A DNA stretch of 64,000 bases, from NCBI RefSeq assembly GCF_003863365.1, contig NZ_RQXT01000005.1, positions 1 through 64,000 of the forward strand, given 5' to 3'. Shown one piece after another: positions 16,298-23,889 of this stretch. This stretch comes from Mesorhizobium tamadayense (GTDB lineage: Bacteria > Pseudomonadota > Alphaproteobacteria > Rhizobiales > Rhizobiaceae). Below the pieces are notes generated by a model, which was not told the DNA's origin, did no database searches, and saw only the letters and a program-made list of their open reading frames with translations. The translations under genes and the position numbers were made by a program. Positions within the stretch are counted from its first letter, which is position 1; the number at the start of each line of letters is the position of its first letter.

Positions 16298-17455
16298 GTG
16301 ACTGATCGCGGGTCGAGAATTGTTTTGCCCGCCGGGGTGAAGCCCTCGGGGATCTGGACGCCTGCGCAGCGATTCGCCCTGTTGGCCAGCCGCGTTTGGG
16401 CGTGGCTTTTCCTTGCCCTCATGGTGCTTTTCTTCGTCGTCACGGTGCCGCTGGTCAGCGGCGGCGCGGTCCATTTCCTCACCATCCGAAATTCCCAGAA
16501 CATTCTGGTCGCGATCATTCCGGTGCTGCTACTCGGATTGGGCCAGACCTTCGTCATCATCGGCGCCGGCATCGATCTGTCGGTCGGATGGGTGATGAGC
16601 CTCGCCTCGGTCCTGTCGGCACTAGCTCTGCGTTGGGCGTTCGATGGCGGGGTGCCGCTTTTTCCTTCGGTGCTGGTCGGGCTGATCGCGGGCGTCGGCG
16701 GCGCGGCGGTGGTCGGCTTCATCAACGGCGTCATCATCGCCAAGCTGAAAGTGCCGGCGTTCATCGTGACACTCGGCACCTCGTTCATCGTGCGTGGCGT
16801 CGCCTACCTCATGTCCGAGAACACGACGGTGATCGGATTGCCGCCGGGAATTCGCGCTTACGGCAATGACGCGCTTCTATACTTCATCCGGGGTGAAGGC
16901 GGTGGCTTCTATTTCCTCAAACGGCCGGATGTGAGCGGCGAGCTGCTCCGCCGGATGGATACGATCCTGCCCTATCCCGTCATCGTCACCGCTTGCGTCG
17001 TCGCCTGCGCCATCTTCCTCCTTCGCAAAACCCAATTCGGCCGACATACCTACGCCATCGGCGGCAGCATGGAAGCGGCCGTCCGCACCGGTATCCCTGT
17101 CGATCGTCACATCATCAAGCTCTACATCCTTTCCGCCTCGACCGCGGGGATGGCCGGTTTCCTGTCGACGCTTCGGTTCACCGCCGGTTCCGCGGTCATC
17201 GGCGATCCCCTGCTTCTGTCCTCGATCGCGGCGGTGATCATCGGCGGCGTCAGCCTGTTCGGCGGCGCCGGAACCGTGATCGGGACGGTGATCGGGGCCC
17301 TCATCATAGCGGTCCTGACCACGGGGTTGGTGATGCTCAACGTGGAGGCCTTCTTTCAGTTCATCGTGGTCGGAACGGTCGTGATCGTCGCGGTGCTGAT
17401 CGACCAGTCTCGCGACTTGATTGCTGGTCGTCACCGGAGGCGTGCTGAGACATGA
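16298..17455 (+). CDS. Sugar ABC transporter permease (RbsC/FrcC type)
   Basis: This 385-residue inner-membrane protein of the BPD_transp_2 family has about ten hydrophobic segments and typical motifs: GLGQTFVIIGAGIDLSVGWV, GFINGVIIAKLKVPAFIVTL, RKTQFGRHTYAIGGSMEAAV, RTGIPVDRHIIKLYILSAST, GVSLFGGAGTVIGTVIGALI. The start is GTG 16298, preceded by GAGGAAACCGGTAC. Its stop overlaps the ATPase start (ATGA at 17452-17455). A homodimer of this protein normally forms the channel. Confidence 0.94.
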   Translation: MTDRGSRIVLPAGVKPSGIWTPAQRFALLASRVWAWLFLALMVLFFVVTVPLVSGGAVHFLTIRNSQNILVAIIPVLLLGLGQTFVIIGAGIDLSVGWVMSLASVLSALALRWAFDGGVPLFPSVLVGLIAGVGGAAVVGFINGVIIAKLKVPAFIVTLGTSFIVRGVAYLMSENTTVIGLPPGIRAYGNDALLYFIRGEGGGFYFLKRPDVSGELLRRMDTILPYPVIVTACVVACAIFLLRKTQFGRHTYAIGGSMEAAVRTGIPVDRHIIKLYILSASTAGMAGFLSTLRFTAGSAVIGDPLLLSSIAAVIIGGVSLFGGAGTVIGTVIGALIIAVLTTGLVMLNVEAFFQFIVVGTVVIVAVLIDQSRDLIAGRHRRRAET

Positions 17456-18252
17456 CTGAGCCGCTTCTCTCTGTCAGGAACATCACAAAACGCTTCGGCG
17501 GCCTGGTTGCCGTGAACAATGTGAGCTGCGAGATCAATCGCGGCGAAGTCGTCGGCCTTCTCGGCGACAACGGGGCAGGAAAGTCGACACTGATCAAATG
17601 CATATCCGGCGTCTACCACGCCGACGAAGGCGAGATGTTCTTTGAAGGCAAGCACGCGCACTTTGCGCATCCGATGGAGGCTCGCCGCCATGGCGTCGAG
17701 ACCATCTATCAGGACCTCGCGCTCGCCAACAACCTCGATGTGGGCGCTAATATTTTTCTGGGGCGCGAGGTGAAAAAGCGCCATCTCGGCGGGATGATCA
17801 AGACGCTCGACGACCAGCAGATGCTGCGCGAATCGCGGCGGACGCTCGAGTCCCTACAGATCCACTTTCCGACCCTCACAGAGCCGATCGAGAACCTGTC
17901 CGGCGGCCAGCGCCAGGCGGTCGCCATCGCGCGGGCGGTCTATTGGGACGCCAAGCTGATGATCATGGACGAGCCGACCAACAATCTCGGCGTTCCCGAG
18001 CAGCAGAAAGTTCTCGAGCTCATTCGCCGGTTGCGCGAGCACGGCGTGCCGGTGATCCTGATCACGCATACCCTGCCCGATGCGTTCGCGGTCACCGATC
18101 GCATCATCGTCATGCATCGCGGGCGCAAGGTGGCCGAGAAAGCAACTGCTGAGACGAACACGGAGGAACTCGTACAATACATGGTCGGCGCCCGCGACGA
18201 TACGAACAAGGGCGTCCCTAGCCCGCAGAGAGAAATATCCTTGCCGCAATGA
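17452..18252 (+). CDS. Sugar ABC transporter ATP-binding protein, single-domain (FrcA type)
   Basis: At 266 residues this is half the length of RbsA-type ATPases and has a single nucleotide-binding domain, as in fructose FrcA. Walker A is GDNGAGKST, the Q-loop ETIYQDLALANNLDVG, the signature LSGGQRQAVAIARAV and Walker B LMIMDEPTNNLGV, with the switch His in ILITHTLPDAF. In the D-loop NNLGV replaces the usual ALD. It overlaps the permease gene by 4 bp, completing a binding-protein/permease/ATPase operon. No kinase or isomerase gene follows, so the substrate's catabolic enzymes must lie elsewhere. Confidence 0.93.
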   Translation: MTEPLLSVRNITKRFGGLVAVNNVSCEINRGEVVGLLGDNGAGKSTLIKCISGVYHADEGEMFFEGKHAHFAHPMEARRHGVETIYQDLALANNLDVGANIFLGREVKKRHLGGMIKTLDDQQMLRESRRTLESLQIHFPTLTEPIENLSGGQRQAVAIARAVYWDAKLMIMDEPTNNLGVPEQQKVLELIRRLREHGVPVILITHTLPDAFAVTDRIIVMHRGRKVAEKATAETNTEELVQYMVGARDDTNKGVPSPQREISLPQ

Positions 18253-18600
18253 GTTTGCGGTTCGGATGCAATCTCGAGAAGGGCTTGCCGATTGATCGCG
18301 CCACCTCCACTCTGCGCACGGGTCGCGCTGCCAGGATTCCCCGCACACCCCCGCAAATGTCCAATTTTTGCAGCGTGCGAACGATCGCAAAGAGCAATTT
18401 CTCGATGTCGGGTGTCAACTTTTGTGAAGGGTTACGGATGCCGGCCTTCTGTGAGAGGCGGCGTGCGCTGGGGCCGGCGTCCGGAAGCCTCCAGGGAACG
18501 AACCCGACCAATGAAGCCACACCGGGGTAACTGCCGAGGGCATCCAGTTCCAGACCAGTGCGATGATCAAGCTTGCCCCATGGCGTGTCCTGATACTTCA
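18253..18600. other. Degenerate region with no recognisable gene
   Basis: A minus-strand frame is open across it, but its product has no recognised domain and no ribosome-binding site. It lies between an intact transporter operon and recombinase debris and is probably decayed mobile-element sequence. Confidence 0.4.
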
Positions 18601-18668
18601 ATCTCTTTCATAAGCACACGCGATTCGGCTGAAGGAGCAAGGCAGAAGGTTCGAAAAGCTTCCAAGAA
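18601..18668 (+). repeat. Repeated gene-end fragment (copy A)
   Basis: The plus strand reads SFISTRDSAEGARQKVRKAS KN-type codons (ISF at 18601) and closely resembles 22826-22898 (SFASARNSAGGARQKVRKAS, ending KNQ and TAA). Bases 18645-18670 match 22867-22892 at 25 of 26 positions, and other differences fall mainly at third codon positions. It looks like the C-terminal end of a duplicated gene whose body is gone. Here it runs directly into the CCCCAGCCAAAC core and the recombinase relic. Confidence 0.5.
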
Positions 18669-18680
18669 CCCCAGCCAAAC
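18669..18680 (+). other. Putative attachment-site core (copy 2 of 3)
   Basis: CCCCAGCCAAAC, identical to the tRNA-Gln 3' end at 5232-5243, here without the rest of the tRNA. It marks the 3' boundary of the second recombinase relic, whose reading frame runs through it as VWLGF. Confidence 0.5.
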
Positions 18681-19061
18681 TGGATGCCCTGTGGATAACT
18701 TGGCTCCGCTCGCTTCTTCAGTTGCCACCGCCGCTACCGTTTCCGACAGCAAATCAAAAGGTTGCCTCAAGGCTGCACGAACCTCGCCTCGCTTCCACTC
18801 GCAGTTCGACAGTACCAGATTTAGAAGCCGTTTCTTCTCGTGCAGGGGCTGCCGAACGAACAACTGGCTGGCGGCATGGCTCGCCTTGAGCGCGTCTCGA
18901 ACCCACGCCAACACCTCCTCGTCGAAATGCAGCTTGTCGAGAAGCGCCGCGAACGTCTCGTCAAGCACTTCCTCTCGAACGTATTTGCGGCGGCAATCGG
19001 CATAGTCGCCCCGGCCTGAGATGAATTGTGCGGCGTCGCTGATGCACCCAGCTGCGGTCAT
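18676..19061 (-). pseudogene. Large serine recombinase, C-terminal relic (copy 2)
   Basis: The longest of three relics. The minus strand reads GDYADCRRKYVREEVLDETF, AALLDKLHFDEEVLAWVRDA, LKASHA, and after an internal deletion EKKRLLNLVLSNCEWKRGEV, RAALRQPFDLLSETVAAVAT. These match the zinc-ribbon/coiled-coil C-terminal half of large serine recombinases. The coiled-coil stretch normally found between LKASHA and the LLNLVLSN motif is missing, and so is the whole catalytic resolvase domain upstream. The frame stays open by chance into the flanking att-like core. It cannot encode an active recombinase. Confidence 0.8.
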
Positions 19062-19101
19062 TTTCGCAGAAAGTCCGATGCGAGACGCGAGCCCGCTTCG
19101 C

Positions 19102-19311
19102 TCAATCTATCCTCTGCCATTCGGCAAGGATGCGAAAGAACCCGCTGACGTTTTCCACGATCTGGCGCGCATCCTCCTTGGACAGCGAACGACCGGTGCG
19201 CGCCTCGACGAGCTGAACCGTTCTTTCCAGCAAGGCGTCGTCGACGGCGCCCGTACGAGAAAACAGGTCGGTCTCGACCTGTCGACCGGCGTCTCTCCGC
19301 GTAGCTTTCAT
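19102..19311 (-). CDS. Small hypothetical protein, rhizobial accessory type
   Basis: The 69-residue product reads MKATRRDAGRQVETDLFSRT, then DDALLERTVQLVEARTGRSL, SKEDARQIVENVSGFFRILA, EWQRID. It is a compact alpha-helical protein. The pattern (…RTV…RTGRSLS-EDARQI-ENVSGFF-IL-EW) resembles short conserved proteins that I recall from rhizobial plasmids and islands; their function is unknown. ATG 19311 follows GCAGGAACG, an acceptable ribosome-binding site. The frame is open further upstream, but that part is Arg-rich and probably non-coding. It sits between the recombinase relic and an XRE regulator gene, all on the minus strand. Confidence 0.6.
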   Translation of the reverse strand: MKATRRDAGRQVETDLFSRTGAVDDALLERTVQLVEARTGRSLSKEDARQIVENVSGFFRILAEWQRID

Positions 19312-19557
19312 CGTTCCTGCCCAGGTTCGGACGTGCCATTGCAACGTCAGGGCAAGAATCGTCGAAAATTCTCCAATCTCGCATGGCCGTTGTGTACGTT
19401 TCCGTCTCCTTTTCTGCGCCGCTTTCGCTTCCGACGGTTTGATCCTCGCGGTCTCGCGCCATGTGGGCACATGCGCTGAGTCCCTTGAGGGAAGTTTCGG
19501 CGTCTCCCGAAGTGCACCCGATTGAGGAAGTCGCATAAGCTTTCGGCAAACTGGTCG

Positions 19558-20041
19558 TTAAGCCGTCTTGTGTTCGGCCGACGTGGGTTCGGCGACCGTC
19601 TCGCAGTCCTGCTTCGCGCCGAGAATTGCCAGTTCATCCCCCAATGCGGCGATCAAGGCCGACACGCGAGCGCGCACCCGTGGATGAAGGTGCATCAACC
19701 CCTCAATCAAGCGCCGGCCCTTCCGCGCTGGCGATAAACTCTATGCGCTCACCGGCCGGAAGAGGCGGATCATCACGGCCGGTTGCATTGCCAGACAGGC
19801 CTTCGAAGAAGCGGCTGACGGGAACGCCGAGCACGTTCGCAATCTCGTAGAGCATGGACGCGCTCACGCGGTTCCTCGCGTTCTCGTATTTCTGGAGCTG
19901 TTGAAAGCTGATGCCGATGGATCGGGCAAGCTGGGCCTGAGATACGTCCGACTGGACGCGAACCGCGGCAATCTGCCTGCCGACATGCTGATCGGCGGGA
20001 TGAGGGCTGCTGTCGATTTTAGGCTTCGCCCACGCCCGCAA
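19558..20041 (-). pseudogene. XRE-family transcriptional regulator with a single-base frameshift
   Basis: The first frame (20041 down to 19703, 112 codons, probable TTG start) encodes a clear XRE helix-turn-helix: HVGRQIAAVRVQSDVSQAQL, ARSIGISFQQLQKYENARNR, VSASMLYEIANVLGVPVSRF. It ends at RIEFIASAEGPALD and a stop. Shifting frame by one base at GGGCCGGCG (near 19735) continues as GRRLIEGLMHLHPRVRARVS, ALIAALGDEL to TAA at 19558-19560, which is the expected C-terminal helix of this rhizobial regulator family (EG-RL…R…V…AL). A one-base insertion therefore seems to have truncated the gene. The HTH domain is intact, so the short product may still bind DNA. Confidence 0.7.
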
Positions 20042-20096
20042 ATGCCGGGGGGCGCTTCGGTTCTAACGCTGGCCTTCGCTGCCGCATCTGATGGCA

Positions 20097-20444
20097 TCAA
20101 TGAAGTGAATGCTGGTGAGCGCCTTCCGTCATGCCTTCCAGCTCTGAATTGGATGAGCCAGCCTGGAGGTGCTTAAACACGTCAAACCAGAAACGATATT
20201 CCCGCGTATCTCCCTCACAGTGCGCCGACAGGGCGGACCAGGCAACAACCGTTGCAGCCCCGTCGCACCACAGCACTTTTGCCACCTCGACAGCTTCAGC
20301 GACGGACCACTGCCCGCAAGGCGCGACCGCCTTGTTCCCGGTTGAACCGAAAGACGTCGGGCGAGTGTCGAATGAATCTGCCTTCCCACCCCTGAAGCGA
20401 GAACTTTTGGTCACGATGGACAATCCGCCGGCTCGTTTCTTCAT
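20097..20444 (-). CDS. Hypothetical protein, co-translated with the next gene upstream
   Basis: The 115-residue product starts MKKRAGGLSIVTKSSRFRGG and contains WSVAEAVEVAKVLWCDGAAT, VVAWSALSAHCEGDTREYRF, WFDVFKHLQAG. No known domain is recognised; the helical AVEVAKVLW…REYRFWFDVFKHL pattern suggests a small soluble accessory protein. ATG 20444 has GGGAG upstream and overlaps the stop of the preceding gene (ATGA, 20441-20444), implying one operon and coupled translation. Confidence 0.6.
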   Translation of the reverse strand: MKKRAGGLSIVTKSSRFRGGKADSFDTRPTSFGSTGNKAVAPCGQWSVAEAVEVAKVLWCDGAATVVAWSALSAHCEGDTREYRFWFDVFKHLQAGSSNSELEGMTEGAHQHSLH

Positions 20445-21175
20445 GCTGCGCTCCCGTTCGCTCCGTTTGAGACGCGAATACCGCATCCTCTTCCCCTCCC
20501 CGGCTTCGATATGCCCAGCCTGTTCGCAAGCATCTGCCCCGGAACAAGCTCTTGCCCGATGCGGATCACATCTCCGAGCACAGAGCGGATCTGTGGCCAG
20601 GGAAACTCGGCATCGTCTGCCGGACCCTCCTCTTCCCTGAGCACGGCATCAAGCTTGGCTGCTACACCGGCAAGGGAAGCGGCGGGGGTTTCGGACAATA
20701 GCTCGAGCAGGTCCTCCGTTCGGTCGGCAGCCTTGCGCTCGGCCTGCAATGCCGCCGAATAGCCACTTTCCCTGGCGGCGGCATCCCAGCGCGCCTGATG
20801 AGCCGCGAAGTCGGTTTCAGCCTGCGCGCGCATTGCCGCGTCTTCCGGACCAAGATCCAGCACTTCGTGAATCGCCTGAAGTGAATGCAGCGTCACGTCC
20901 TCGCCGCCGCGCAGCAGGACGGTCGCACAAGGAAAGCCAACGGATTCGGCCAGCTTCCGTTCCAGGCGCTGCTGCTGGCGGCACAGCCGTTCAGTCTCAT
21001 CGTGGGCCGCCTGCCATTGGCGCCACACGGCCACCGCAGGATCCGCGGATAGGTCTTCTAAACCGTTGCGGGCAAATGCGTTTCGCTTCGATCCCGCGAG
21101 CGCAATTGCCGTTCCCGCGAGCATCTTCCTGCGGGTGACGAAAGGCAAAGTCGTGGTATTGTCGGAATCAGCCAT
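20441..21175 (-). CDS. Hypothetical protein with twin-arginine-like N-terminus
   Basis: The 244-residue product begins MADSDNTTTLPFVTRRKMLA, GTAIALAGS, which resembles a Tat signal (RRKML plus hydrophobic run), although the hydrophobic stretch is short. The rest is alpha-helical: DPAVAVWRQWQAAHDETERL, CRQQQRLERKLAESVGFPCA, LHSLQAIHEVLDLGPEDAAM, RTEDLLELLSETPAASLAGV. I recall proteins with the …W…TERLCRQQQ-LE pattern as common, uncharacterised genes on rhizobial plasmids and islands. No catalytic motif is seen. It is transcribed divergently from an XRE gene 87-123 bp away and overlaps the next gene by 4 bp. Confidence 0.65.
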   Translation of the reverse strand: MADSDNTTTLPFVTRRKMLAGTAIALAGSKRNAFARNGLEDLSADPAVAVWRQWQAAHDETERLCRQQQRLERKLAESVGFPCATVLLRGGEDVTLHSLQAIHEVLDLGPEDAAMRAQAETDFAAHQARWDAAARESGYSAALQAERKAADRTEDLLELLSETPAASLAGVAAKLDAVLREEEGPADDAEFPWPQIRSVLGDVIRIGQELVPGQMLANRLGISKPGRGRGCGIRVSNGANGSAA

Positions 21176-21207
21176 GATCCGAGCTCCCTGAAGCTTAGGC
21201 GTGGTCA

Positions 21208-21241
21208 GGCCGCACTGGGTGTACCGAGCACCTGTGCGGCC
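21208..21241. repeat. Inverted repeat in a divergent promoter region
   Basis: GGCCGCAC (21208-21215) pairs with GTGCGGCC (21234-21241), with an inner GGTG/CACC pairing. It lies between the start of the hypothetical gene at 21175 and the XRE gene, and could be a regulatory site or a transcript hairpin. Confidence 0.45.
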
Positions 21242-21264
21242 GCGTAGTCGCCCCTCCAGTTATG

Positions 21265-21279
21265 TCACTTTTTGTGACT
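21265..21279. promoter_or_regulatory. Perfect palindrome, probable XRE autoregulatory operator
   Basis: GTCAC-TTTTT-GTGAC is a perfect 5-bp inverted repeat around a 5-bp T spacer, 19 bp upstream of the preferred start (21298) of the XRE gene. Size and position suit a small dimeric HTH repressor controlling itself and perhaps the divergent gene at 21175. Confidence 0.5.
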
Positions 21280-21297
21280 TTTAACAAGATGAATGTC

Positions 21298-21549
21298 ATG
21301 AAAAAGGACATACTGCCTCAGCAACTTCGTGCAGCACGGGCATTAATCGATTGGACAAGAGAGGACTTGGCAAGCGCCTCCGGTCTGACGGTTCGTACAC
21401 TTGCCAGAATTGAGAGCTCTCAAACGATCCCCAGACAAACAACGCTTGAAGCCCTGGCTAAGGCATTAGAGACGGCAGGGATCGAATTCATTTCAGAGAA
21501 TGGAGGGGGACCAGGCGTCCGGCTTTCCCGTCGGCTGGACGGCAAATGA
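21298..21549 (+). CDS. Small XRE-family (HTH_3) DNA-binding protein
   Basis: The 83-residue product MKKDILPQQLRAARALIDWT, REDLASASGLTVRTLARIES, SQTIPRQTTLEALAKALETA, GIEFISENGGGPGVRLSRRL is a single XRE helix-turn-helix with the short C-terminal strand (GIEFI-ENGGGPGVRL) typical of stand-alone rhizobial regulators. The frame also has an ATG at 21262, but that start would place codons across the perfect palindrome at 21265-21279. I therefore favour ATG 21298. There is no strong ribosome-binding site at either start. Target unknown, with autoregulation likely. Confidence 0.8.
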   Translation: MKKDILPQQLRAARALIDWTREDLASASGLTVRTLARIESSQTIPRQTTLEALAKALETAGIEFISENGGGPGVRLSRRLDGK

Positions 21550-22109
21550 TGCCTAGCGGATAACTGCGCGGCTGCACTTCTTGACGCCACGTCCTTATGG
21601 CCGTTGTTGGGGTGAAAGCCGAAGAGGACCGTAAAGACGGCGGCTGAGAGCCTAGGCAGGACGGAAAGCCAAAGCCCGGTCAGCCAGGGCGCCATCCACT
21701 GTCCGGAGCCGGCATTTCGACATTTTCAACGACATCGGCGCGTCTCTGATTTTCAGTCTGATAGCAGAGTTTCTCGTGGGAGCCTGCCTCCCGGCGAGGA
21801 CGGGCGGCAAGGGCAACGGTCTCAGCGCAGCATTGCAGCCGAGTTCGGGCTCAAGCGCCTTCGAGCAGCCTCGGGAACGCGCCTATTGCTCGGTTCGGGC
21901 CGAGTCATTGGGGCGCAAACGATCCGTGCTTGCCTGCTCCGCATCCGCCGCGCGATGATCAGCGCCTTGCGGCCCGTCTCCGGCGAGGCCGCGGAGGCAA
22001 AGCACGACCGCGACGGACCATGCAACGCGCGTCAAACGCGCTCTTTTATTCTTTTCAGCGTCAGGCACATTTGATTGCCCCATAGAGACTAGGCATGTGG
22101 AACTGAAAC
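21550..22109. other. No supported gene; decayed accessory DNA
   Basis: Both strands have short open frames but none shows a domain, a ribosome-binding site or consistent composition. One minus-strand frame (about 22080-21885) encodes a hydrophobic stretch followed by a charged tail and might be a relic of a small exported protein. I cannot support calling it. Confidence 0.35.
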
Positions 22110-22367
22110 TCAGTTCGAATCTCGGATCGATCGCCACACGATCCAATAAATAGCTGCATGCACAGCAAAAAATCCGATAAGCGTTGCAAGAAAAACGGCA
22201 AGCATCACAAAATAAGGATGGCGATTTAACCAAGTTACGGAACCATCACCATCACCATGTTGAAGCGTTGCGTAGGCTGACCTCCACGTTGCTAAAAAAC
22301 GAAGCGTCGTCCAAATTACAGCCCAAACCACAACAGCGATAATGGATGAGCCGCGGGCCCAAAGCAA
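22110..22367 (-). CDS. Small two-span membrane protein, hypothetical
   Basis: The 85-residue frame contains two hydrophobic segments, SSIIAVVVWAVIWTTLRFLA and YFVMLAVFLATLIGFFAVHA, separated by a charged loop, and ends WRSIRDSN. Codon use is AT-richer than neighbouring genes. The start is unclear: TTG 22367 is the first conventional candidate, but coding-like sequence (ILDENIDPVDVIDRTD) extends 15 codons upstream to an in-frame stop without an ATG. An unusual start or loss of the true 5' end is possible. Function unknown. Confidence 0.5.
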   Translation of the reverse strand: MLWARGSSIIAVVVWAVIWTTLRFLATWRSAYATLQHGDGDGSVTWLNRHPYFVMLAVFLATLIGFFAVHAAIYWIVWRSIRDSN

Positions 22368-22440
22368 ATCGGTCCGATCAATGACATCAACGGGATCAAT
22401 ATTCTCATCTAAAATTCCTATTATCTAGGACAAGTCACCA

Positions 22441-22630
22441 CATGAGCACCGACACTATACCTAGTGCGTCGACAATTCGCCAAGGCTCACGTACCCGATC
22501 TCAGGGCAGTCAAGGCCGAGGCACAGAGGCCGAACGCGATGGTCGGGTCATCTGGGTCGAGCTCGGTGAGAAGCCATGTGGTGCCCGACGTGAACAATTT
22601 GACAACGGGCACTCGCCCGGCCTGTGTGAA
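22441..22630 (-). pseudogene. DUF2958 protein relic with a one-base deletion
   Basis: The minus strand reads PVVKLFTSGTTWLLTELDPD, DPTIAFGLC, matching the conserved core of DUF2958 proteins. The frame then breaks: shifting by one base restores LGLDCPEIGYVSLGELSTH and a stop. The expected TGT-GAC-CTC appears as TGT-GCCTC, so a single A seems deleted. The N-terminal third is also missing. DUF2958 genes are typical passengers of rhizobial plasmids and integrative conjugative elements, which supports a mobile origin for this stretch. Confidence 0.75.
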
Positions 22631-23100
22631 TAAAAGCCGCCGGCAACAGACAATAATAAAAACAACCACTTACCTTTAAGGGCGTGTTACGTCGCGCCTT
22701 GAACGGCGGAGCAACGAAAGCGGGCCACTGACTCGCCCGTAACCTGCGAACGGCCCCCTACATGAATTCCGATGCGTGAGTACATCGATCAAGCTTGCCC
22801 TACAGCAGACTCATGCATCCCGACCTCCTTCGCGAGTGCCCGCAATTCGGCCGGTGGCGCGAGACAGAAAGTTCGAAAAGCTTCCAAGAACCAATAACCC
22901 CAGTCGATTCCTAATTGTCGAACGACCCACCTGCTTTGCGTCAACATCAGTCGCTTGCTGGCAGTGAGGAGAAGGGCCGGAGAGTGGACCAGCGGCTTCC
23001 GGCTGCGACACGCCGGAAGCAGGCATTCGGATCGAACAAACGCTCCGTTTGGGATCTGACCCTAGAAGAGGGGCGCTGGGGGTTGGCGGGCACGTAGGGT
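22631..23100. other. Decayed region including repeated gene-end fragment (copy B, 22826-22898)
   Basis: Bases 22826-22898 encode, on the plus strand, SFASARNSAGGARQKVRKAS, KNQ and a TAA, homologous to 18601-18668. Nothing else is recognisable before the polysaccharide cluster begins at 23101. The body of the gene that owned this C-terminus is absent at both sites. Confidence 0.45.
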
Positions 23101-23889
23101 CTATAAATTATACCAAGCGGAAAATGCTAATCCTAGCGCCAGCGCCATTGCTGCATAAAGAGCCGGCAAAGCTTTGGGGCTAACACCAGTCCGCAGCAAA
23201 GTGTGACCAAGATGGTCCGTGCCGCCGATCCATGGCTGGCGCCCCTGCCGCAGGCGGCGAATTACAACGAACACGGCATCTAGCAGCGGAACCGCAGTCC
23301 ACGCCAATGATGAGCCAAATCCCTTGTCAGAGGCGTACAGCACAATTGCTGCGCCAAGCAGAAGGCTGCCGCTGTCGCCCATGAAAACACGCGCGGGCGG
23401 ATAGTTGAAGCAAAGGAAGCCGACACACGCGCCCGCGCCGGCCAATCCGACATCGCCGCCCAGACCCAAGAATGCGGCTGCAATTGCACTCGCTGCAAGA
23501 CCATCTGCATGATCGAGCATATTGACCGCGTTGCACGCTATCCACATGGCGATCGGGACCCACCACAGACCTGTGGCGATCCCGGCTAAGACCGCCGCCG
23601 CAGCCAGTGCCACTGCCTTGACACCGGCGGAAAGCGATCGGACGTCATCGAGCGCGCCGATCAAACAGATAGCAGCGAGCAGAAGAACATGCTCGACTGG
23701 AAGCCATGGGGACATGGCGACCAGCATGGCGGGACCTGCCAGCCGAGGAACCTCACCCGATGTGTGCCATCGGTCGCTTTTGACTTTCGAGACCGCGCCG
23801 ATACGGGTCGCAAAACGCGCAAACAGCCAAACGCCAGGAACCGCGATAAGCACGGCCCCGATGAACGGGACCAATGGGCCAAGCGTCAA
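23101..23889 (-). CDS. Polyprenyl-phosphate sugar-1-phosphate transferase (WecA/WbpL/MraY family)
   Basis: This 262-residue polytopic inner-membrane protein should start the lipid-linked repeat unit by moving a HexNAc-1-P from a UDP-sugar to undecaprenyl phosphate. Family motifs are all present: HTSGEVPRLAG (42-52), LIGALDDVRS with Asp81-Asp82, NAVNMLDHADG (120-130), FMGDSGSLLLG (169-179) and the substrate loop GGTDHLGHTLLRTG (222-235). It is clearly shorter than WecA or WbpL (about 340-365), because only one span follows the HLGH loop. The C-terminal membrane segments are missing or dispensable. It starts inside the epimerase stop codon (overlap 23886-23889), the classic wbpL/epimerase pairing. 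Confidence 0.88.
   Translation of the reverse strand: MTLGPLVPFIGAVLIAVPGVWLFARFATRIGAVSKVKSDRWHTSGEVPRLAGPAMLVAMSPWLPVEHVLLLAAICLIGALDDVRSLSAGVKAVALAAAAVLAGIATGLWWVPIAMWIACNAVNMLDHADGLAASAIAAAFLGLGGDVGLAGAGACVGFLCFNYPPARVFMGDSGSLLLGAAIVLYASDKGFGSSLAWTAVPLLDAVFVVIRRLRQGRQPWIGGTDHLGHTLLRTGVSPKALPALYAAMALALGLAFSAWYNL

Noticed and set aside
18292..19005. Plus-strand 237-codon frame over the recombinase relic
   Set aside because: It is antisense to the relic, Ser/Arg-rich and lacks any domain; only the first short stretch (18601-18668) shows a conserved coding frame.
20441..21175. Certain Tat-exported protein
   Set aside because: RRKML is present, but the hydrophobic stretch is short and no AxA site is clear, so export is left as possible rather than claimed.
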